64,000 bases of DNA from Pseudomonas versuta (GCF_001294575.1 NZ_CP012676.1:1116001-1180000); one strand, 5' to 3'. Numbered from the stretch's first letter, positions 26,322 through 35,410 are shown. Made by a program: numbers and translations. Notes: generated by a model from the sequence alone, not told the origin.

Positions 26322-27256
26322 GCTCCGGCCTCCTGAATGGCCCTGACCACGGTGTCGAGGTTGCCGGTCATTTCTTTTTCATACTTGTCGGCGCTGTAGT
26401 CACCATAGGAAATGTGCGACAGCGGGTACAGCTTGACCCCGGACTCGCGTTGAATGGTGTCGACATAGCTCGAGGGGAAATCCATCTCGGAGAAGATCAC
26501 TTTCACATCCAGTTCCCGCAGTTGATCGATGGTTTTCTTCAACTGGCTGGGGCTTGGCTCGATGCCATGCGCCGGCTCCACCACGGCGGTGACTTCGAGG
26601 CCGAACTCGCGCAGCAGGTAGTCATAGGCGGCGTGTACCGTGGCCACCCGCAAGTCCGCGTTGGGCGCCTCGGTCAGCTTGGCCAGCGCGGCAGCGCGCA
26701 TCTGGCGCAGGCGTTTGCCGTAGGCGCGGGCATTGGCGGTGTAGGTTTTGGCGTTGACCGGGTCGAGCTTGCCCAGTTCACGGGCGATGTTATTGACCTG
26801 GGCAATAGAGGCGCTGATCGAGAGGAAAGTATGGGGGTTGACCACCTTGCCCGCACCCCGGGCGGCATTGCCGGTAGCTGCCAGCAGCGGCACGTTCTGA
26901 TTGGCTTCGATGACCGCGATCTGCGGCTTCTCGCTGGCTTCAATCATGCGGTCGGCAAAGTCATCATGGCCCACGCCATTGAGCACTATTACATCCAGCG
27001 TGCCGATGCGCTTGATGTCTTCGGCGCGGGGCTCATAGGCATGGGGATTGAAACCGGCCGGGATCAGCGGCACCACTTCGGCCTTGTCGCCGACGATATT
27101 GGCCACGTAGCTGTAATAAGGGTGCAGGGTGATGCCGATACGCAGCGGCTTGGCCAGTGGAGCAGGAGCGTCGGCCCAAGCCAGAGGAGCAAGGCAAAAC
27201 GCCAACAGGCCGGCGAGCAGCAGGCCGCGGCGGCGCAAAACAGATGAAGTGGACAT
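26318..27256 (-). CDS. fpvC: FpvC, metal-binding periplasmic protein
   Basis: A ZnuA/MntC-type solute-binding protein of 312 residues. A signal peptide ends APLAWA. Candidate metal ligands are the His residues in NPHAYEP near residue 77 and HTFLS near residue 147, plus a His in TVHAAYDYL and an acidic residue in ISYGDYSA-type segments late in the chain. In P. aeruginosa FpvC receives the iron stripped from pyoverdine. I start at 27256, where the signal peptide begins; the longer frame back to 27409 overlaps fpvK and is rejected. A 26-bp gap separates it from fpvK. Confidence 0.92.
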   Translation of the reverse strand: MSTSSVLRRRGLLLAGLLAFCLAPLAWADAPAPLAKPLRIGITLHPYYSYVANIVGDKAEVVPLIPAGFNPHAYEPRAEDIKRIGTLDVIVLNGVGHDDFADRMIEASEKPQIAVIEANQNVPLLAATGNAARGAGKVVNPHTFLSISASIAQVNNIARELGKLDPVNAKTYTANARAYGKRLRQMRAAALAKLTEAPNADLRVATVHAAYDYLLREFGLEVTAVVEPAHGIEPSPSQLKKTIDQLRELDVKVIFSEMDFPSSYVDTIQRESGVKLYPLSHISYGDYSADKYEKEMTGNLDTVVRAIQEAGA

Positions 27257-27282
27257 GTCGAGCCTCAGGTAAAACGGTGGGT

Positions 27283-27837
27283 TCAATGCCGATGCTGGCG
27301 AGTAACCCCGGCATCGAATTGCGCGATCACTTGCTGCCACCCGTTCTGATTGAGCGCAGCATCGCTGAAGTCGGCCGGGGCGCTGGGGCCGGGGTTGCGG
27401 TTGAGCCACACATCCGGCTGCGCGCCGATACGCATCAGGAACGAGCCCGCCACCTCAGGGGCCGCGCTGATGCCCAGATAGGCCTGGCCCCCCAGCAATT
27501 GCCAGGCGTGGCTGCCACGGCTGACGGAGCTGGCATCGATGGCAAAAGGTGCAAAGCCTTCGTCGGCCAGGTGCGCGGGCAGGGGCAAGGCGCCGGACTC
27601 TTCTTTGAGCAGCAGGATCTCGTCCAGCGTCACTCGCAGGTCGGCGTAGAGGCCTTGTTCGGCGGCGTTCAGATCGCGCCGTGCATCCAGCTGATGGGCG
27701 GCCACTGAAGTCATTTCCTGTGACTCATGACGCCAGGCCACCACGGATCCGGCGACGGCCAGAATCAGCAGGCACAACAGCAACACGTACAGCGTTTCAT
27801 GCCCGGCACCGGCGGGGCGTACGACTTGAGTGGTCAT
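27283..27837 (-). CDS. fpvK: FpvK, DUF6162 membrane-anchored protein
   Basis: A protein of 184 residues with one N-terminal hydrophobic helix (residues 16-34) followed by a periplasmic domain of unknown fold. It matches FpvK by size, topology and position: fourth gene of the fpvGHJKCDEF set. FpvK is part of the inner-membrane complex that helps FpvG reduce ferripyoverdine in P. aeruginosa; its own chemistry is not known. The C-terminus is rich in Asn/Gln and ends with His residues. It overlaps fpvJ by four bases. Confidence 0.82.
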   Translation of the reverse strand: MTTQVVRPAGAGHETLYVLLLCLLILAVAGSVVAWRHESQEMTSVAAHQLDARRDLNAAEQGLYADLRVTLDEILLLKEESGALPLPAHLADEGFAPFAIDASSVSRGSHAWQLLGGQAYLGISAAPEVAGSFLMRIGAQPDVWLNRNPGPSAPADFSDAALNQNGWQQVIAQFDAGVTRQHRH

Positions 27838-28169
27838 GGGGCCTCGATGTCGGCTTGATCGATTTCAACGATGTGACCGGGGCCGGCGTCGAACAGCACG
27901 TAAAATTCGGCATCAGGGCGCTTGAAGGTCATGCTTGAGTCCGCCCCCAGCTTGCCCGGTACCAGGATGGTTTCGTCGTAGCCGATCACGTCCAGGGTGA
28001 CCCCCGGGGCGCCGCTGCCATCGGAAAACCCGCCGGTACAGCGGATTTGCCCGTCTTTGACGCTCTTGCACTCGCACATCGGGTTGTGGGCCAGGGCCTG
28101 ACCGCTCAGGCCCAGTAACGCCATCAACCCTGCGGCCATGACCGGATGTTTAAACAGTCGCGAATTCAT
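27834..28169 (-). CDS. fpvJ: FpvJ, small periplasmic protein
   Basis: A 111-residue secreted protein with a signal peptide ending GQALA. The mature start HNPMCECKSVKDGQIRCTGG has three cysteines and a histidine in a short span, which could bind metal or form disulfides. The rest is a beta-rich domain (TLDVIGYDETILVPG). Position and size identify it as FpvJ, a helper of the FpvG reductase in the pyoverdine system. Start and stop overlap fpvH and fpvK by four bases each. Confidence 0.82.
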   Translation of the reverse strand: MNSRLFKHPVMAAGLMALLGLSGQALAHNPMCECKSVKDGQIRCTGGFSDGSGAPGVTLDVIGYDETILVPGKLGADSSMTFKRPDAEFYVLFDAGPGHIVEIDQADIEAP

Positions 28170-28708
28170 TGTTTAGCACCTCGTTGGGCCAGCCAGGCCA
28201 CGGTGGCCGGTGAAGCCTGACTCAGGGGAATGGACGCCTGATGCATCGAGCCGTCCCACCCTTCAAGGGTGATCCACAGGTCGGCGTCGGCTTTGGTGCG
28301 CTCGGGGATCGGCAGCGTGGCGCCCATGCGATACGGCGTACCGAAAAAAATCACCCCGGCGGCCCGCAGGCTGCGTGGCTTGCCAATGCGCAGGTAAGCG
28401 GCCTTGACCTGATCGATGGAGCTGTCGCTCAGCGCCGCGTTGAAGCTCTTCATGTAGCCTGCCGGGCCATCCGGTCGCGGGCCTTCGTTGCGCAGTTCAG
28501 CCAGTTGCAGGCTCCACGGCCCGACCTGCACCGTGCCCACGTCGCGCTCGCCCAGCCCGCTGTCACCGCGAAACAGCGACGCATCGGCAAAGTACTTGGG
28601 CATAAATCCCAGCGGCACCAACAGCAGCAGGATGTTTATGTGAAAGCGCCATTTGTGCCACAGCCGGCTCAGGGTGGAAGGGGGCTGTGCAGTCACTGCC
28701 TTGCTCAT
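28166..28708 (-). CDS. fpvH: FpvH, membrane-anchored protein
   Basis: A 180-residue protein with a single N-terminal hydrophobic helix (about residues 22-40) and a periplasmic domain. It is the second gene of the fpv set, between the PepSY reductase fpvG and fpvJ, with four-base overlaps on both sides. In P. aeruginosa FpvH, FpvJ and FpvK support FpvG in removing iron from pyoverdine. No catalytic motif is visible. The assignment rests mainly on gene order. Confidence 0.82.
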   Translation of the reverse strand: MSKAVTAQPPSTLSRLWHKWRFHINILLLLVPLGFMPKYFADASLFRGDSGLGERDVGTVQVGPWSLQLAELRNEGPRPDGPAGYMKSFNAALSDSSIDQVKAAYLRIGKPRSLRAAGVIFFGTPYRMGATLPIPERTKADADLWITLEGWDGSMHQASIPLSQASPATVAWLAQRGAKQ

Positions 28709-29913
28709 GCATTGGCCTCTGCAGGTTGTTTTTTACGAGGGCTGGTGGCCAGGCTTGCTGCCGGGCGCGCGGATTTATGGCTGCGTTTAAGGGCGTTGGC
28801 GGTGGCCAGTGCGGTACGTTTGGTCCAGATCAGCAGGCCGCTCAACACCATCATGCTCAGGACCAGGCCGAAGAAGAACCAGATCAGCTTGACCCACAGG
28901 CCGCCGAAGTCGCCGGTGTGCAGCGGGCGCATCGACTCGGTCACCAGCTCCAGGCCGGAGCGGTCGGCGATCATCCGCGAGCCTTCAATCGCGCCGTTGT
29001 ACGGGTTGATTTCGGCGGTCTGGAACAGCAGCGGGTACCAGCCCGGGCCGCCCACTTCGATGTGGCCGTAGGCATTGCCGGGCAGGCTGACAAAGCTGGC
29101 TTCGAGGCCGGGAATCTTCTGGGCGGCAATCTTCACTGCCTGGTCGAGGCTGATCTGCGGCGCGGGCTGACCGTTGGCCATGATCGGCACATCCTGGCGC
29201 GCCACTACCGGCGGGATGCCTTCTGTGGAGATTGAAATCTGGTTATCAAACATAAAGGCCTGAATCAGAAACCACAGGCCGGTGATGGAAATCACCGCAA
29301 TAAACCAGATCGACCAGATGCCGCACAGGCGATGGAAGTCGCCCCAGAAAATCCGCGCCCCGTGCTTGAGGCGCAGGTTGGGTTTGAAAAAGCCTTTCCA
29401 GAATTTCTTATAGACCACCAGCCCGGTCACCAGCGACGCCAGCAGTGGCAAGCCCAGGAATGACACCAGATACCAGCCCCAGCTGTAGCCATTGGTAAAC
29501 GGCACCAGCCACCAGCCGTGCAAGGCGCGGGTGAATTGCTTGAAGTTAAAGCTCGGGCTTTCACCCTGTATCGCCCCGGTGTACGGGTTGATATAGAGCG
29601 AAGGCGAGCGCCCGTCGGGGTAAACCACATCGGCGACCAGCGCAAAATGCGACTCGTCGGGGCGGCTGATCGACTGCACTGCCAGTTTGGGTTCGGCTGT
29701 GTGAATCGCGCTGAGCACCTGCTCATAAGTGAGCAGCGGCGCGTCATCCGACGGTTGGGTGGCGCGGGCTTGAGGGGTGGCCAGCCACACAATCTCCTGG
29801 CTGACCACGGCCAGGGTTCCGGTGACACAGACAATCAGCACAAAAAACCAGATGGGCAGCGTTAGCCAACTGTGGACCAGGAACCAGAGCTTTGAACGGG
29901 ACTTTTTGGACAT
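28705..29913 (-). CDS. fpvG: FpvG, PepSY-domain inner-membrane ferripyoverdine reductase
   Basis: A 402-residue PepSY-associated membrane protein with four main hydrophobic segments (about 12-35, 140-165, 195-220 and 340-365) and two periplasmic PepSY-like regions. Histidines next to helices (LVHSWLTLP, ALHGWWLVPF, FHRLCGIWS) are candidate haem or metal ligands, as in related siderophore reductases. FpvG reduces Fe(III)-pyoverdine in the periplasm so that FpvCDE can import the iron and the siderophore can be recycled. I start at 29913 (MSKKSRSK), four codons inside the frame. It is the first gene of the operon; an imperfect palindrome at 29958 lies in its promoter region. Confidence 0.9.
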   Translation of the reverse strand: MSKKSRSKLWFLVHSWLTLPIWFFVLIVCVTGTLAVVSQEIVWLATPQARATQPSDDAPLLTYEQVLSAIHTAEPKLAVQSISRPDESHFALVADVVYPDGRSPSLYINPYTGAIQGESPSFNFKQFTRALHGWWLVPFTNGYSWGWYLVSFLGLPLLASLVTGLVVYKKFWKGFFKPNLRLKHGARIFWGDFHRLCGIWSIWFIAVISITGLWFLIQAFMFDNQISISTEGIPPVVARQDVPIMANGQPAPQISLDQAVKIAAQKIPGLEASFVSLPGNAYGHIEVGGPGWYPLLFQTAEINPYNGAIEGSRMIADRSGLELVTESMRPLHTGDFGGLWVKLIWFFFGLVLSMMVLSGLLIWTKRTALATANALKRSHKSARPAASLATSPRKKQPAEANA

Positions 29914-29957
29914 GGGGAACGGCAAACTCGCGGCTGAGCGGGTGTGTAATCGCCATT

Positions 29958-29975
29958 GAGAAGCGATTGCTTATC
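29958..29975. promoter_or_regulatory. imperfect palindrome upstream of fpvG
   Basis: GAGAAGCGATTGCTTATC pairs GA(G)AAGC with GCTT(A)TC. It is a weak Fur-box-like site 45 bp from the fpvG start. I saw no PvdS-type TAAAT-N16-CGT promoter here. Confidence 0.3.
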
Positions 29976-30050
29976 CATGTAGGACGGATGAGATGCGCAA
30001 TACCCGAAGCCGGAGTTGTAATAAAATATTTCTGTGGTTTGTCCCCTCTT

Positions 30051-30122
30051 CTGTAGGCGCGAGTTTGCTCGCGAGCTTTTCAAATGCCACTAAAGAGCTC
30101 GCGAGCCAGCTCGCTCCTGCAG
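30051..30122. repeat. REPIN
   Basis: CTGTAGGCGCGAGTTTGCTC at the left and GCCAGCTCGCTCCTGCAGG at the right; both arms differ slightly from the consensus core. It lies between the fpv promoter and the flavoreductase gene. Confidence 0.85.
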
Positions 30123-30134
30123 GTATTTGGGGGG

Positions 30135-31079
30135 TTAATCCAGGGAGCGTCCGAGTTTCCAGTAACCCATCAAGGTCAGGGCCTTGCGATCCAGCCCGCA
30201 TTCATTAATGAAAAACCGCCGGATCGTCATCACGGCTGCCGATTCACCGGCGACCCAGGCATAAAACTCGCTCTGTTTGGCGCTGGCCCGTTCCCACAGG
30301 AGCTGGCGGGTCAGATCGGGCTCTTCGAGTTCGCCCGCGGGTTGTGTTCTGATCAGCGGCAGGCTCGCGAGCTCGCGGGCGGCCAGGGTCATGCCGTCGC
30401 CGTGCTGCTTGCCCAGGCTGGCGCGGGGCAGCCAGTGAACTTTGGCACTATGGCCACAGACCAGGGGTAGGCAGTCCGATTCCTCGGGGACTTCGATAAA
30501 GGCTTGCACCCTGGGCGGGTCCGGGTGCAGGGCGAGTTGTTCGAGAATTGCGGCAATGGCCGGCAGGGCGGTTTCGTCGCCGATCAACAGCACCTGGCGC
30601 ACGCCGTCTGGTGGCAGCCACTCATAGCCGCCCGGGTCGGCGTCAAACGCAGCATCGGGGGCCACGATTTGCAGGCGGTCGCCCGGTTTGGCGTGGGCGG
30701 CCCAGCGCGACGCGGGGCCGCTTTCACCGTGCAGCACAAAGTCGATGTCCAGCTCGCAGGTTTGTGGGCGCAGATTGCGAATGGTGTAGGTGCGCATGGG
30801 TACTGCGAGGTCGGGACTCAAGTTGCGCCGTGCTGCTTGCCAGTCGCCTTGCTTGGGCAGATTGGGGGCAGTGCCATTGGCTGCGGGGAAGAACAGTTTG
30901 ACTCGCTGATCCGGCCCCAGTGTGCGCATCAACCCTACGTCACTGCCGCTGAACACAAAGCGCATCAGTGACGGGCTCAAGGCAATGCTGTGCTTGAGCC
31001 GGATATCGAACAGCTGGTAACCGGCCGGTTTACTGGGTTGTTTGCCCAGGGCTTGCACCAGCGTGGTGGCGACGGACAT
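30135..31079 (-). CDS. siderophore-interacting protein (ViuB/FAD-binding ferric reductase)
   Basis: A cytoplasmic flavoreductase of 314 residues of the SIP family, which releases iron from internalised ferric siderophores. The N-terminal barrel has MRTYTIRNLR near residue 106 (the RxYT FAD-binding motif) and a GPASRWA stretch near 130. The C-terminal half has LLIGDETALPAIAAIL near residue 175 and YAWVAGESAAV near 275, the pyridine-nucleotide side. I start at 31079 behind AGGTGC. It lies next to the fpv operon on the same strand but upstream of it, so it is a separate unit with a matching theme. Confidence 0.88.
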   Translation of the reverse strand: MSVATTLVQALGKQPSKPAGYQLFDIRLKHSIALSPSLMRFVFSGSDVGLMRTLGPDQRVKLFFPAANGTAPNLPKQGDWQAARRNLSPDLAVPMRTYTIRNLRPQTCELDIDFVLHGESGPASRWAAHAKPGDRLQIVAPDAAFDADPGGYEWLPPDGVRQVLLIGDETALPAIAAILEQLALHPDPPRVQAFIEVPEESDCLPLVCGHSAKVHWLPRASLGKQHGDGMTLAARELASLPLIRTQPAGELEEPDLTRQLLWERASAKQSEFYAWVAGESAAVMTIRRFFINECGLDRKALTLMGYWKLGRSLD

Positions 31080-31152
31080 GGCAGCACCTAAATAAGCAGG
31101 AGTCATTAGATAGAACGACGCGTGCTGCGCTTAATTTACAGGCTGTTGCCTG

Positions 31153-31174
31153 CATCGCGGGCAAGCCCGCGATG
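31153..31174. repeat. short REP hairpin
   Basis: CATCGCGGGCAAGCCCGCGA with TG completes a perfect self-complementary 22-mer (9-bp stem). It lies between mntH and the flavoreductase gene, both on the minus strand, and may end mntH transcription. Confidence 0.6.
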
Positions 31175-31185
31175 AGGAGGGCTGT

Positions 31186-32511
31186 TCAAGCCCCGAAGGT
31201 GAGTTGTGCGATCAGCCAGATGTTGGCGCAACTGATCACGGCAAACAGGAACCAGGCCAGCAGTCGTGTCGGCAGGCGGTTGGCGAACGGGCCCATGAGT
31301 TTGCGGTCGCCGGTCATGCGGATCAGCGGGTACAGGGCAAAGGGCAATTGCAGGCTGAGCACCACTTGGCTGAGGATCAGCAGCTTGCCCACCGCATCGT
31401 CTCCCATTAGCCAGACTCCTAGAAACGCCGGGATCAGTGCCAGACCGCGGGTGATCAGACGGCGCTGCCAGCAGGGGATCCGCAAGTCCAGATACCCTTC
31501 CATGATGACCTGGCCGGCGATGGTGCCGGTGAAGGTCGAACTTTGCCCGGAGGCCAGCAACGCCACGCCGAACAGGACGCTGGCCATGGCGCCGCCCACC
31601 AGTGGGTCGAGCATGCGGTAGGCGTCCTGGATCTCCACCACATCGCTGTGGCCGGTTTGGTGAAAGGCCGCTGCGGCCAGGATCAGAATGGCGGCGTTGA
31701 CCAGCAGTGCCAGGGCCAGTGAGCCGATGGTGTCGATGCGCGACAGGCGTACGGCGTCCAGTTTGCTGGCGTAATCGGTGCCCGTCAGGCGTGTCTGCAC
31801 GATGGAGCTGTGCAGGTACAGGTTGTGCGGCATGACGGTGGCGCCAATGATGCCTATCGCAATGTATAGCGGCGCTGCCTCACTGATGGCTGACAGGGAC
31901 GGTTTGAAACCTTCGAAAACATCCGGCCAGTAAGGCTTGATCAGCACCAGTTCGACAAAAAAGCACACGCCAATGGTCATCACCAGTACCAGCATGATGG
32001 CTTCCAGGCGGCGGAAGCCTTTGCCTTGCAGGGCCAGGATCAACAGAGTGTCGAAGGCGGTGAGGGCGATGCCGAAGGTCATCGAGCAGCCCAGCAGCAA
32101 GTGGAAGGCCAGCGCACAGCCGAGCACTTCGGCCAGGTCGGTGGCGATGATCGAGATTTCTGCCAGTACCCATTGTGTCCGTGCCGAACGCTTGCTGTAG
32201 CGTTCGCGGCACAGTTGGGCCAGGTCGCGGCCGGTGGCGATGCCCAGTCGCGAGCACAGGCATTGCACGGCCATGCCCGCAAGGCTGGCAAGCAACACCA
32301 CGAACAGCAAGTTGTAGCCGTAACGCGAGCCGGCCTCGATGGCGGTGGCCCAGTTGCCCGGGTCCATGTAGCCGATGCTGATCAACAGCCCGGGGCCGGC
32401 GAAGCGCAGCACGCGCTTCCAGAACGGTGCACTGGCGTCGACGGGGACAGTGCCGCTGACTTCGGGAGGGCAGAAGGGCGCAGTGGCGATTTTCGGCAGG
32501 CTGAATTTCAA
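31186..32511 (-). CDS. mntH: Nramp-family Mn2+/H+ symporter
   Basis: An inner-membrane Nramp transporter of 441 residues with eleven hydrophobic helices. The metal-site motif of helix 1 is present in GYMDPGNWATAIEAGSRYGY near residue 48 (DPGN). The helix 6 motif is in GATVMPHNLYLHSS near residue 222 (MPH). Both are diagnostic for Mn2+/Fe2+ selective Nramp proteins. It begins 21 bp after the 2-hydroxyacid dehydrogenase gene, so the two are probably co-transcribed. No clear MntR or Fur box is visible in the short gap. Confidence 0.93.
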   Translation of the reverse strand: MKFSLPKIATAPFCPPEVSGTVPVDASAPFWKRVLRFAGPGLLISIGYMDPGNWATAIEAGSRYGYNLLFVVLLASLAGMAVQCLCSRLGIATGRDLAQLCRERYSKRSARTQWVLAEISIIATDLAEVLGCALAFHLLLGCSMTFGIALTAFDTLLILALQGKGFRRLEAIMLVLVMTIGVCFFVELVLIKPYWPDVFEGFKPSLSAISEAAPLYIAIGIIGATVMPHNLYLHSSIVQTRLTGTDYASKLDAVRLSRIDTIGSLALALLVNAAILILAAAAFHQTGHSDVVEIQDAYRMLDPLVGGAMASVLFGVALLASGQSSTFTGTIAGQVIMEGYLDLRIPCWQRRLITRGLALIPAFLGVWLMGDDAVGKLLILSQVVLSLQLPFALYPLIRMTGDRKLMGPFANRLPTRLLAWFLFAVISCANIWLIAQLTFGA

Positions 32512-32532
32512 GCGCGGGATCCGTTGTCAGGG

Positions 32533-33483
32533 TTAAAGAGAAGCGGGCAAGCTCACCGGGGTCAGGACCGGTTGCCCGGAAAAATAGGCCACCAGATTGT
32601 TCACCACCATTTGCACGGTGCCTTGGGCGGCTTCTGGCGATTGACCGCCCATGTGCGGGGTCATTACCACGTTGCCGAGGGTTTTGAGCGCATCCGGAAC
32701 CTGGGGTTCGTGATCGAATACATCCAGCCCGGCGCCGGCGATCCGGCCACTGGCGAGCGCTGCGATCAGGGCGTCAGTGTCTATGACGCTGCCGCGCGAG
32801 ATATTGATCACGTAGCCATGTGGCCCCAGGGCATCGAGTACCGGGCCGTTGACCAGATGCCGGGTGCTGCCGCCGCCCGGGGTGGCCACGATCAGGAAGT
32901 CCACGGCGCCGGCCAGTTCGGTGGCGCTGGCACACCAGGTGTGGGTTGTGCCGGGCAGGGGTTGGCGGTTGTGGTAACTGATGCTCATGTCGAAGCCGTT
33001 GGCGGCGCGTTTGGCGATGGCCTGCCCAACGGCACCCAGGCCCAGGATGCCCATGCGTTTGCCGGCCAGGGACGGCAGGCGCAGCTTGTTCCATTCGCCG
33101 CGACGGATACCGGCATCGGCCTGGGGAATGCCACGCACCAGTGACAGCAGGAGCGCCATGGCGTGGTCGGCCACAGACGAGGCATTGGCCCCGGCGCCGT
33201 TGGTTACGGTGATCCCGCGGTTGCTGGCGGCCTGCAAGTCCACTTGCTCATAGCCTGCGCCGATCACGCAGATGATCTTGAGCAAGGGCAGGGCGGCCAT
33301 CTCTTCGCCAGTCAAACCCAGGGGGCCGCGGGTTAATACCGCATCGATTCGCTGGCCGTGGCTGGCAATCGCTTCGGCACGGCTGGCGGCCGTGGGGGCC
33401 AGGATCAGCACAAAACCTTCGCGCTCGAGCAATGGCAGGTAATCGTTAACCGTTTCAACCAGCACCAGCACAACACGTGACAT
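32533..33483 (-). CDS. D-2-hydroxyacid dehydrogenase, NAD(P)-binding
   Basis: A 316-residue dehydrogenase of the GhrB/glyoxylate-hydroxypyruvate reductase type. The Rossmann motif GILGLGAVGQAIAKR is near residue 148. Catalytic Arg is in ISRGSVIDT near 235, Glu in FDHEPQVP near 260, and His in MTPHMGGQS near 283. Substrates of close relatives are glyoxylate, hydroxypyruvate or 2-ketogluconate; which applies here is not visible. I start at 33483; the 25-codon extension upstream has no sign of being coding. It precedes mntH by 21 bp, and a palindrome at 33551 lies upstream. Confidence 0.88.
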   Translation of the reverse strand: MSRVVLVLVETVNDYLPLLEREGFVLILAPTAASRAEAIASHGQRIDAVLTRGPLGLTGEEMAALPLLKIICVIGAGYEQVDLQAASNRGITVTNGAGANASSVADHAMALLLSLVRGIPQADAGIRRGEWNKLRLPSLAGKRMGILGLGAVGQAIAKRAANGFDMSISYHNRQPLPGTTHTWCASATELAGAVDFLIVATPGGGSTRHLVNGPVLDALGPHGYVINISRGSVIDTDALIAALASGRIAGAGLDVFDHEPQVPDALKTLGNVVMTPHMGGQSPEAAQGTVQMVVNNLVAYFSGQPVLTPVSLPASL

Positions 33484-33550
33484 AGACGTCTCCAGCCCAG
33501 GGGGGATCGGGAATGGGCCGAGATTAGCACCCCTGCTGGATGTTTTTCCC

Positions 33551-33567
33551 TGTATCAATTCGATACA
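33551..33567. promoter_or_regulatory. palindromic operator candidate
   Basis: TGTATCAATTCGATACA is TGTATC-N5-GATACA, a perfect 6-bp inverted repeat. It lies 68 bp upstream of the dehydrogenase start and 120 bp upstream of gltX. The shape resembles GntR-family operators; the regulator is not in the window. Confidence 0.45.
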
Positions 33568-33686
33568 AAGGCTCTATTGACGCTTTTTTCAGCCCTGCGG
33601 GATCACTGGTCGGTCCTGTGCTGGAGCCAAGCACGGTCGGCCTGTTACCATTCGCCCTTTGTTTTATCTCCACTTCGAGACCGCCC

Positions 33687-35168
33687 ATGACCACCGTTCG
33701 CACGCGCATCGCGCCATCGCCTACCGGCGACCCCCACGTCGGCACCGCTTACATCGCTTTGTTCAACTACTGCTTTGCCAAGCAGCATGGCGGCGAGTTC
33801 ATCCTGCGGATCGAAGACACCGACCAGTTGCGCTCGACCCGCGAGTCCGAGCAACAGATCTACGACGCCTTGCGCTGGCTGGGTATCACCTGGAGCGAAG
33901 GCCCGGACGTGGGTGGCCCGCACGGTCCTTACCGGCAGAGCGAGCGCAGCGAGATTTACCAGAAGTACACCCAGCAACTGGTCGATATGGGCCATGCTTT
34001 TCCATGTTTCTGCACCAGCGAAGAACTGGACCAGATGCGCGCCGAGCAAATGGCCAAGGGTGAAACCCCGCGCTACGACGGTCGTGCGTTACTGTTGTCC
34101 AAAGAAGAAGTTGCCCGTCGCCTGGCTGCCGGCGAGCCGCATGTTATCCGCATGAAAGTGCCTACTGAAGGTGTGTGCGTTGTTCCGGATCTGCTGCGCG
34201 GTGATGTCGAGATCCCGTGGGATCGCATGGACATGCAGGTACTGATGAAGACCGACGGTTTGCCGACGTACTTCCTGGCGAACGTGGTCGACGATCACCT
34301 GATGGGCATCACCCACGTATTGCGCGGTGAGGAATGGCTGCCATCGGCTCCCAAGCTGATCCTGCTGTACGAGTACTTTGGCTGGGAGCAACCGCAGCTG
34401 TGCTACATGCCGCTGCTGCGCAACCCGGACAAGAGCAAGCTGTCCAAGCGCAAGAACCCGACTTCGGTGACGTTCTACGAGCGCATGGGCTTCATGCCTG
34501 AAGCAATGCTCAACTATCTGGGCCGTATGGGCTGGTCGATGCCGGACGAGCGCGAGAAGTTCTCGTTGCAGGAAATGGTTGATAACTTCGATCTGTCCCG
34601 CGTTTCGCTGGGCGGGCCGATCTTTGATGTCGAGAAGCTGTCCTGGCTCAACGGTCAGTGGTTGCGTGATCTGCCTTTGGAAGAGTTCGCCAGCCGCGTT
34701 CAGCAGTGGGCGTTGAATCCTGAGTACATGATGAAGATCGCGCCGCTGGTTCAGGGCCGTGTCGAAACCTTTAGCCAGATCGCCCCATTGGCCGGCTTCT
34801 TCTTCGCCGGTGGTTTGCAGCTGGATGCCAAGCTGTTTGAGCACAAGAAACTGTCCAACGAACAGGTGCGCCAATTGATGCAGCTGATTCTGTGGAAGCT
34901 CGAAAGCCTGCGTCAGTGGGAGAAGGACCCGATCACTGCCTGTATCCAGACGGTGGTTGAGTCCCTGGGGCTGAAACTGCGCGATGCGATGCCGCTGATG
35001 TTTGCTTCGATCACGGGCCAGGCCAGCTCTGTGTCGGTGCTCGATGCCATGGAAATTCTGGGCCCGGACCTGACTCGCTTCCGTCTGCGTCAGGCGCTGG
35101 ACCTGCTGGGTGGTGTGTCGAAGAAAGAAAACAAAGAGTGGGAAAAGCTGTTTAACGCGATTGGCTGA
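33687..35168 (+). CDS. gltX: glutamyl-tRNA synthetase
   Basis: A class I aminoacyl-tRNA synthetase of 493 residues that charges tRNA-Glu. The HIGH-type signature is [13 protein letters not shown] near residue 10. [16 protein letters not shown] follows near residue 45, and the KMSKS loop reads KSKLSKRKN near residue 250. The C-terminal anticodon-binding helical domain is complete. I start at 33687 ([12 protein letters not shown]), the family start; the frame extends upstream to 33540 without homology. Two tRNA-Ala/tRNA-Glu pairs follow on the same strand with their own promoter, so enzyme and substrate tRNA are neighbours. Confidence 0.97.
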   Translation: MTTVRTRIAPSPTGDPHVGTAYIALFNYCFAKQHGGEFILRIEDTDQLRSTRESEQQIYDALRWLGITWSEGPDVGGPHGPYRQSERSEIYQKYTQQLVDMGHAFPCFCTSEELDQMRAEQMAKGETPRYDGRALLLSKEEVARRLAAGEPHVIRMKVPTEGVCVVPDLLRGDVEIPWDRMDMQVLMKTDGLPTYFLANVVDDHLMGITHVLRGEEWLPSAPKLILLYEYFGWEQPQLCYMPLLRNPDKSKLSKRKNPTSVTFYERMGFMPEAMLNYLGRMGWSMPDEREKFSLQEMVDNFDLSRVSLGGPIFDVEKLSWLNGQWLRDLPLEEFASRVQQWALNPEYMMKIAPLVQGRVETFSQIAPLAGFFFAGGLQLDAKLFEHKKLSNEQVRQLMQLILWKLESLRQWEKDPITACIQTVVESLGLKLRDAMPLMFASITGQASSVSVLDAMEILGPDLTRFRLRQALDLLGGVSKKENKEWEKLFNAIG

Positions 35169-35185
35169 TCCAGACTGATACTCCC

Positions 35186-35315
35186 GTAGCAGCTGCCGAA
35201 GGCTGCGTCCGGCGACTTGGTTGTCGTAATGTCAGAACCATCGGTTTTTGTATGAAACCGTATGTTCAGCAATTACGTTCGCTTCGCAATCGGACGCATC
35301 CTGTGGCAGCTGCTA
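35186..35315. repeat. large inverted repeat (gtagcagctgccgaaggctgcg type)
   Basis: GTAGCAGCTGCCGAAGGCTG with CGTCCGGCGA at the left is answered by CGGACGCATCCTGTGGCAGC with TGCTA at the right, loop about 75 bases. This is a REP pair of a type different from the other repeats in the window. It lies between gltX and the tRNA promoter. Confidence 0.7.
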
Positions 35316-35410
35316 GGGGGGGTGCGCCAACAAGACCCCGTGTTTTCGGGGGCAGAAGGGTAAGTGGTTGTTCTCACGGCAAATTTTTTTAAAAAAGTTT
35401 GAAAATAAGT

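Noticed and set aside
29914..30050. PvdS-dependent promoter upstream of fpvG
   Set aside because: I looked for TAAAT-N16-CGT on the minus strand; only a poor GAAAT match with a wrong downstream triplet is present.
1223..30122. CRISPR array from the many similar inverted repeats
   Set aside because: The copies are dispersed inverted pairs between genes, not direct repeats with regular spacers, and no cas genes are present; they are REPINs.
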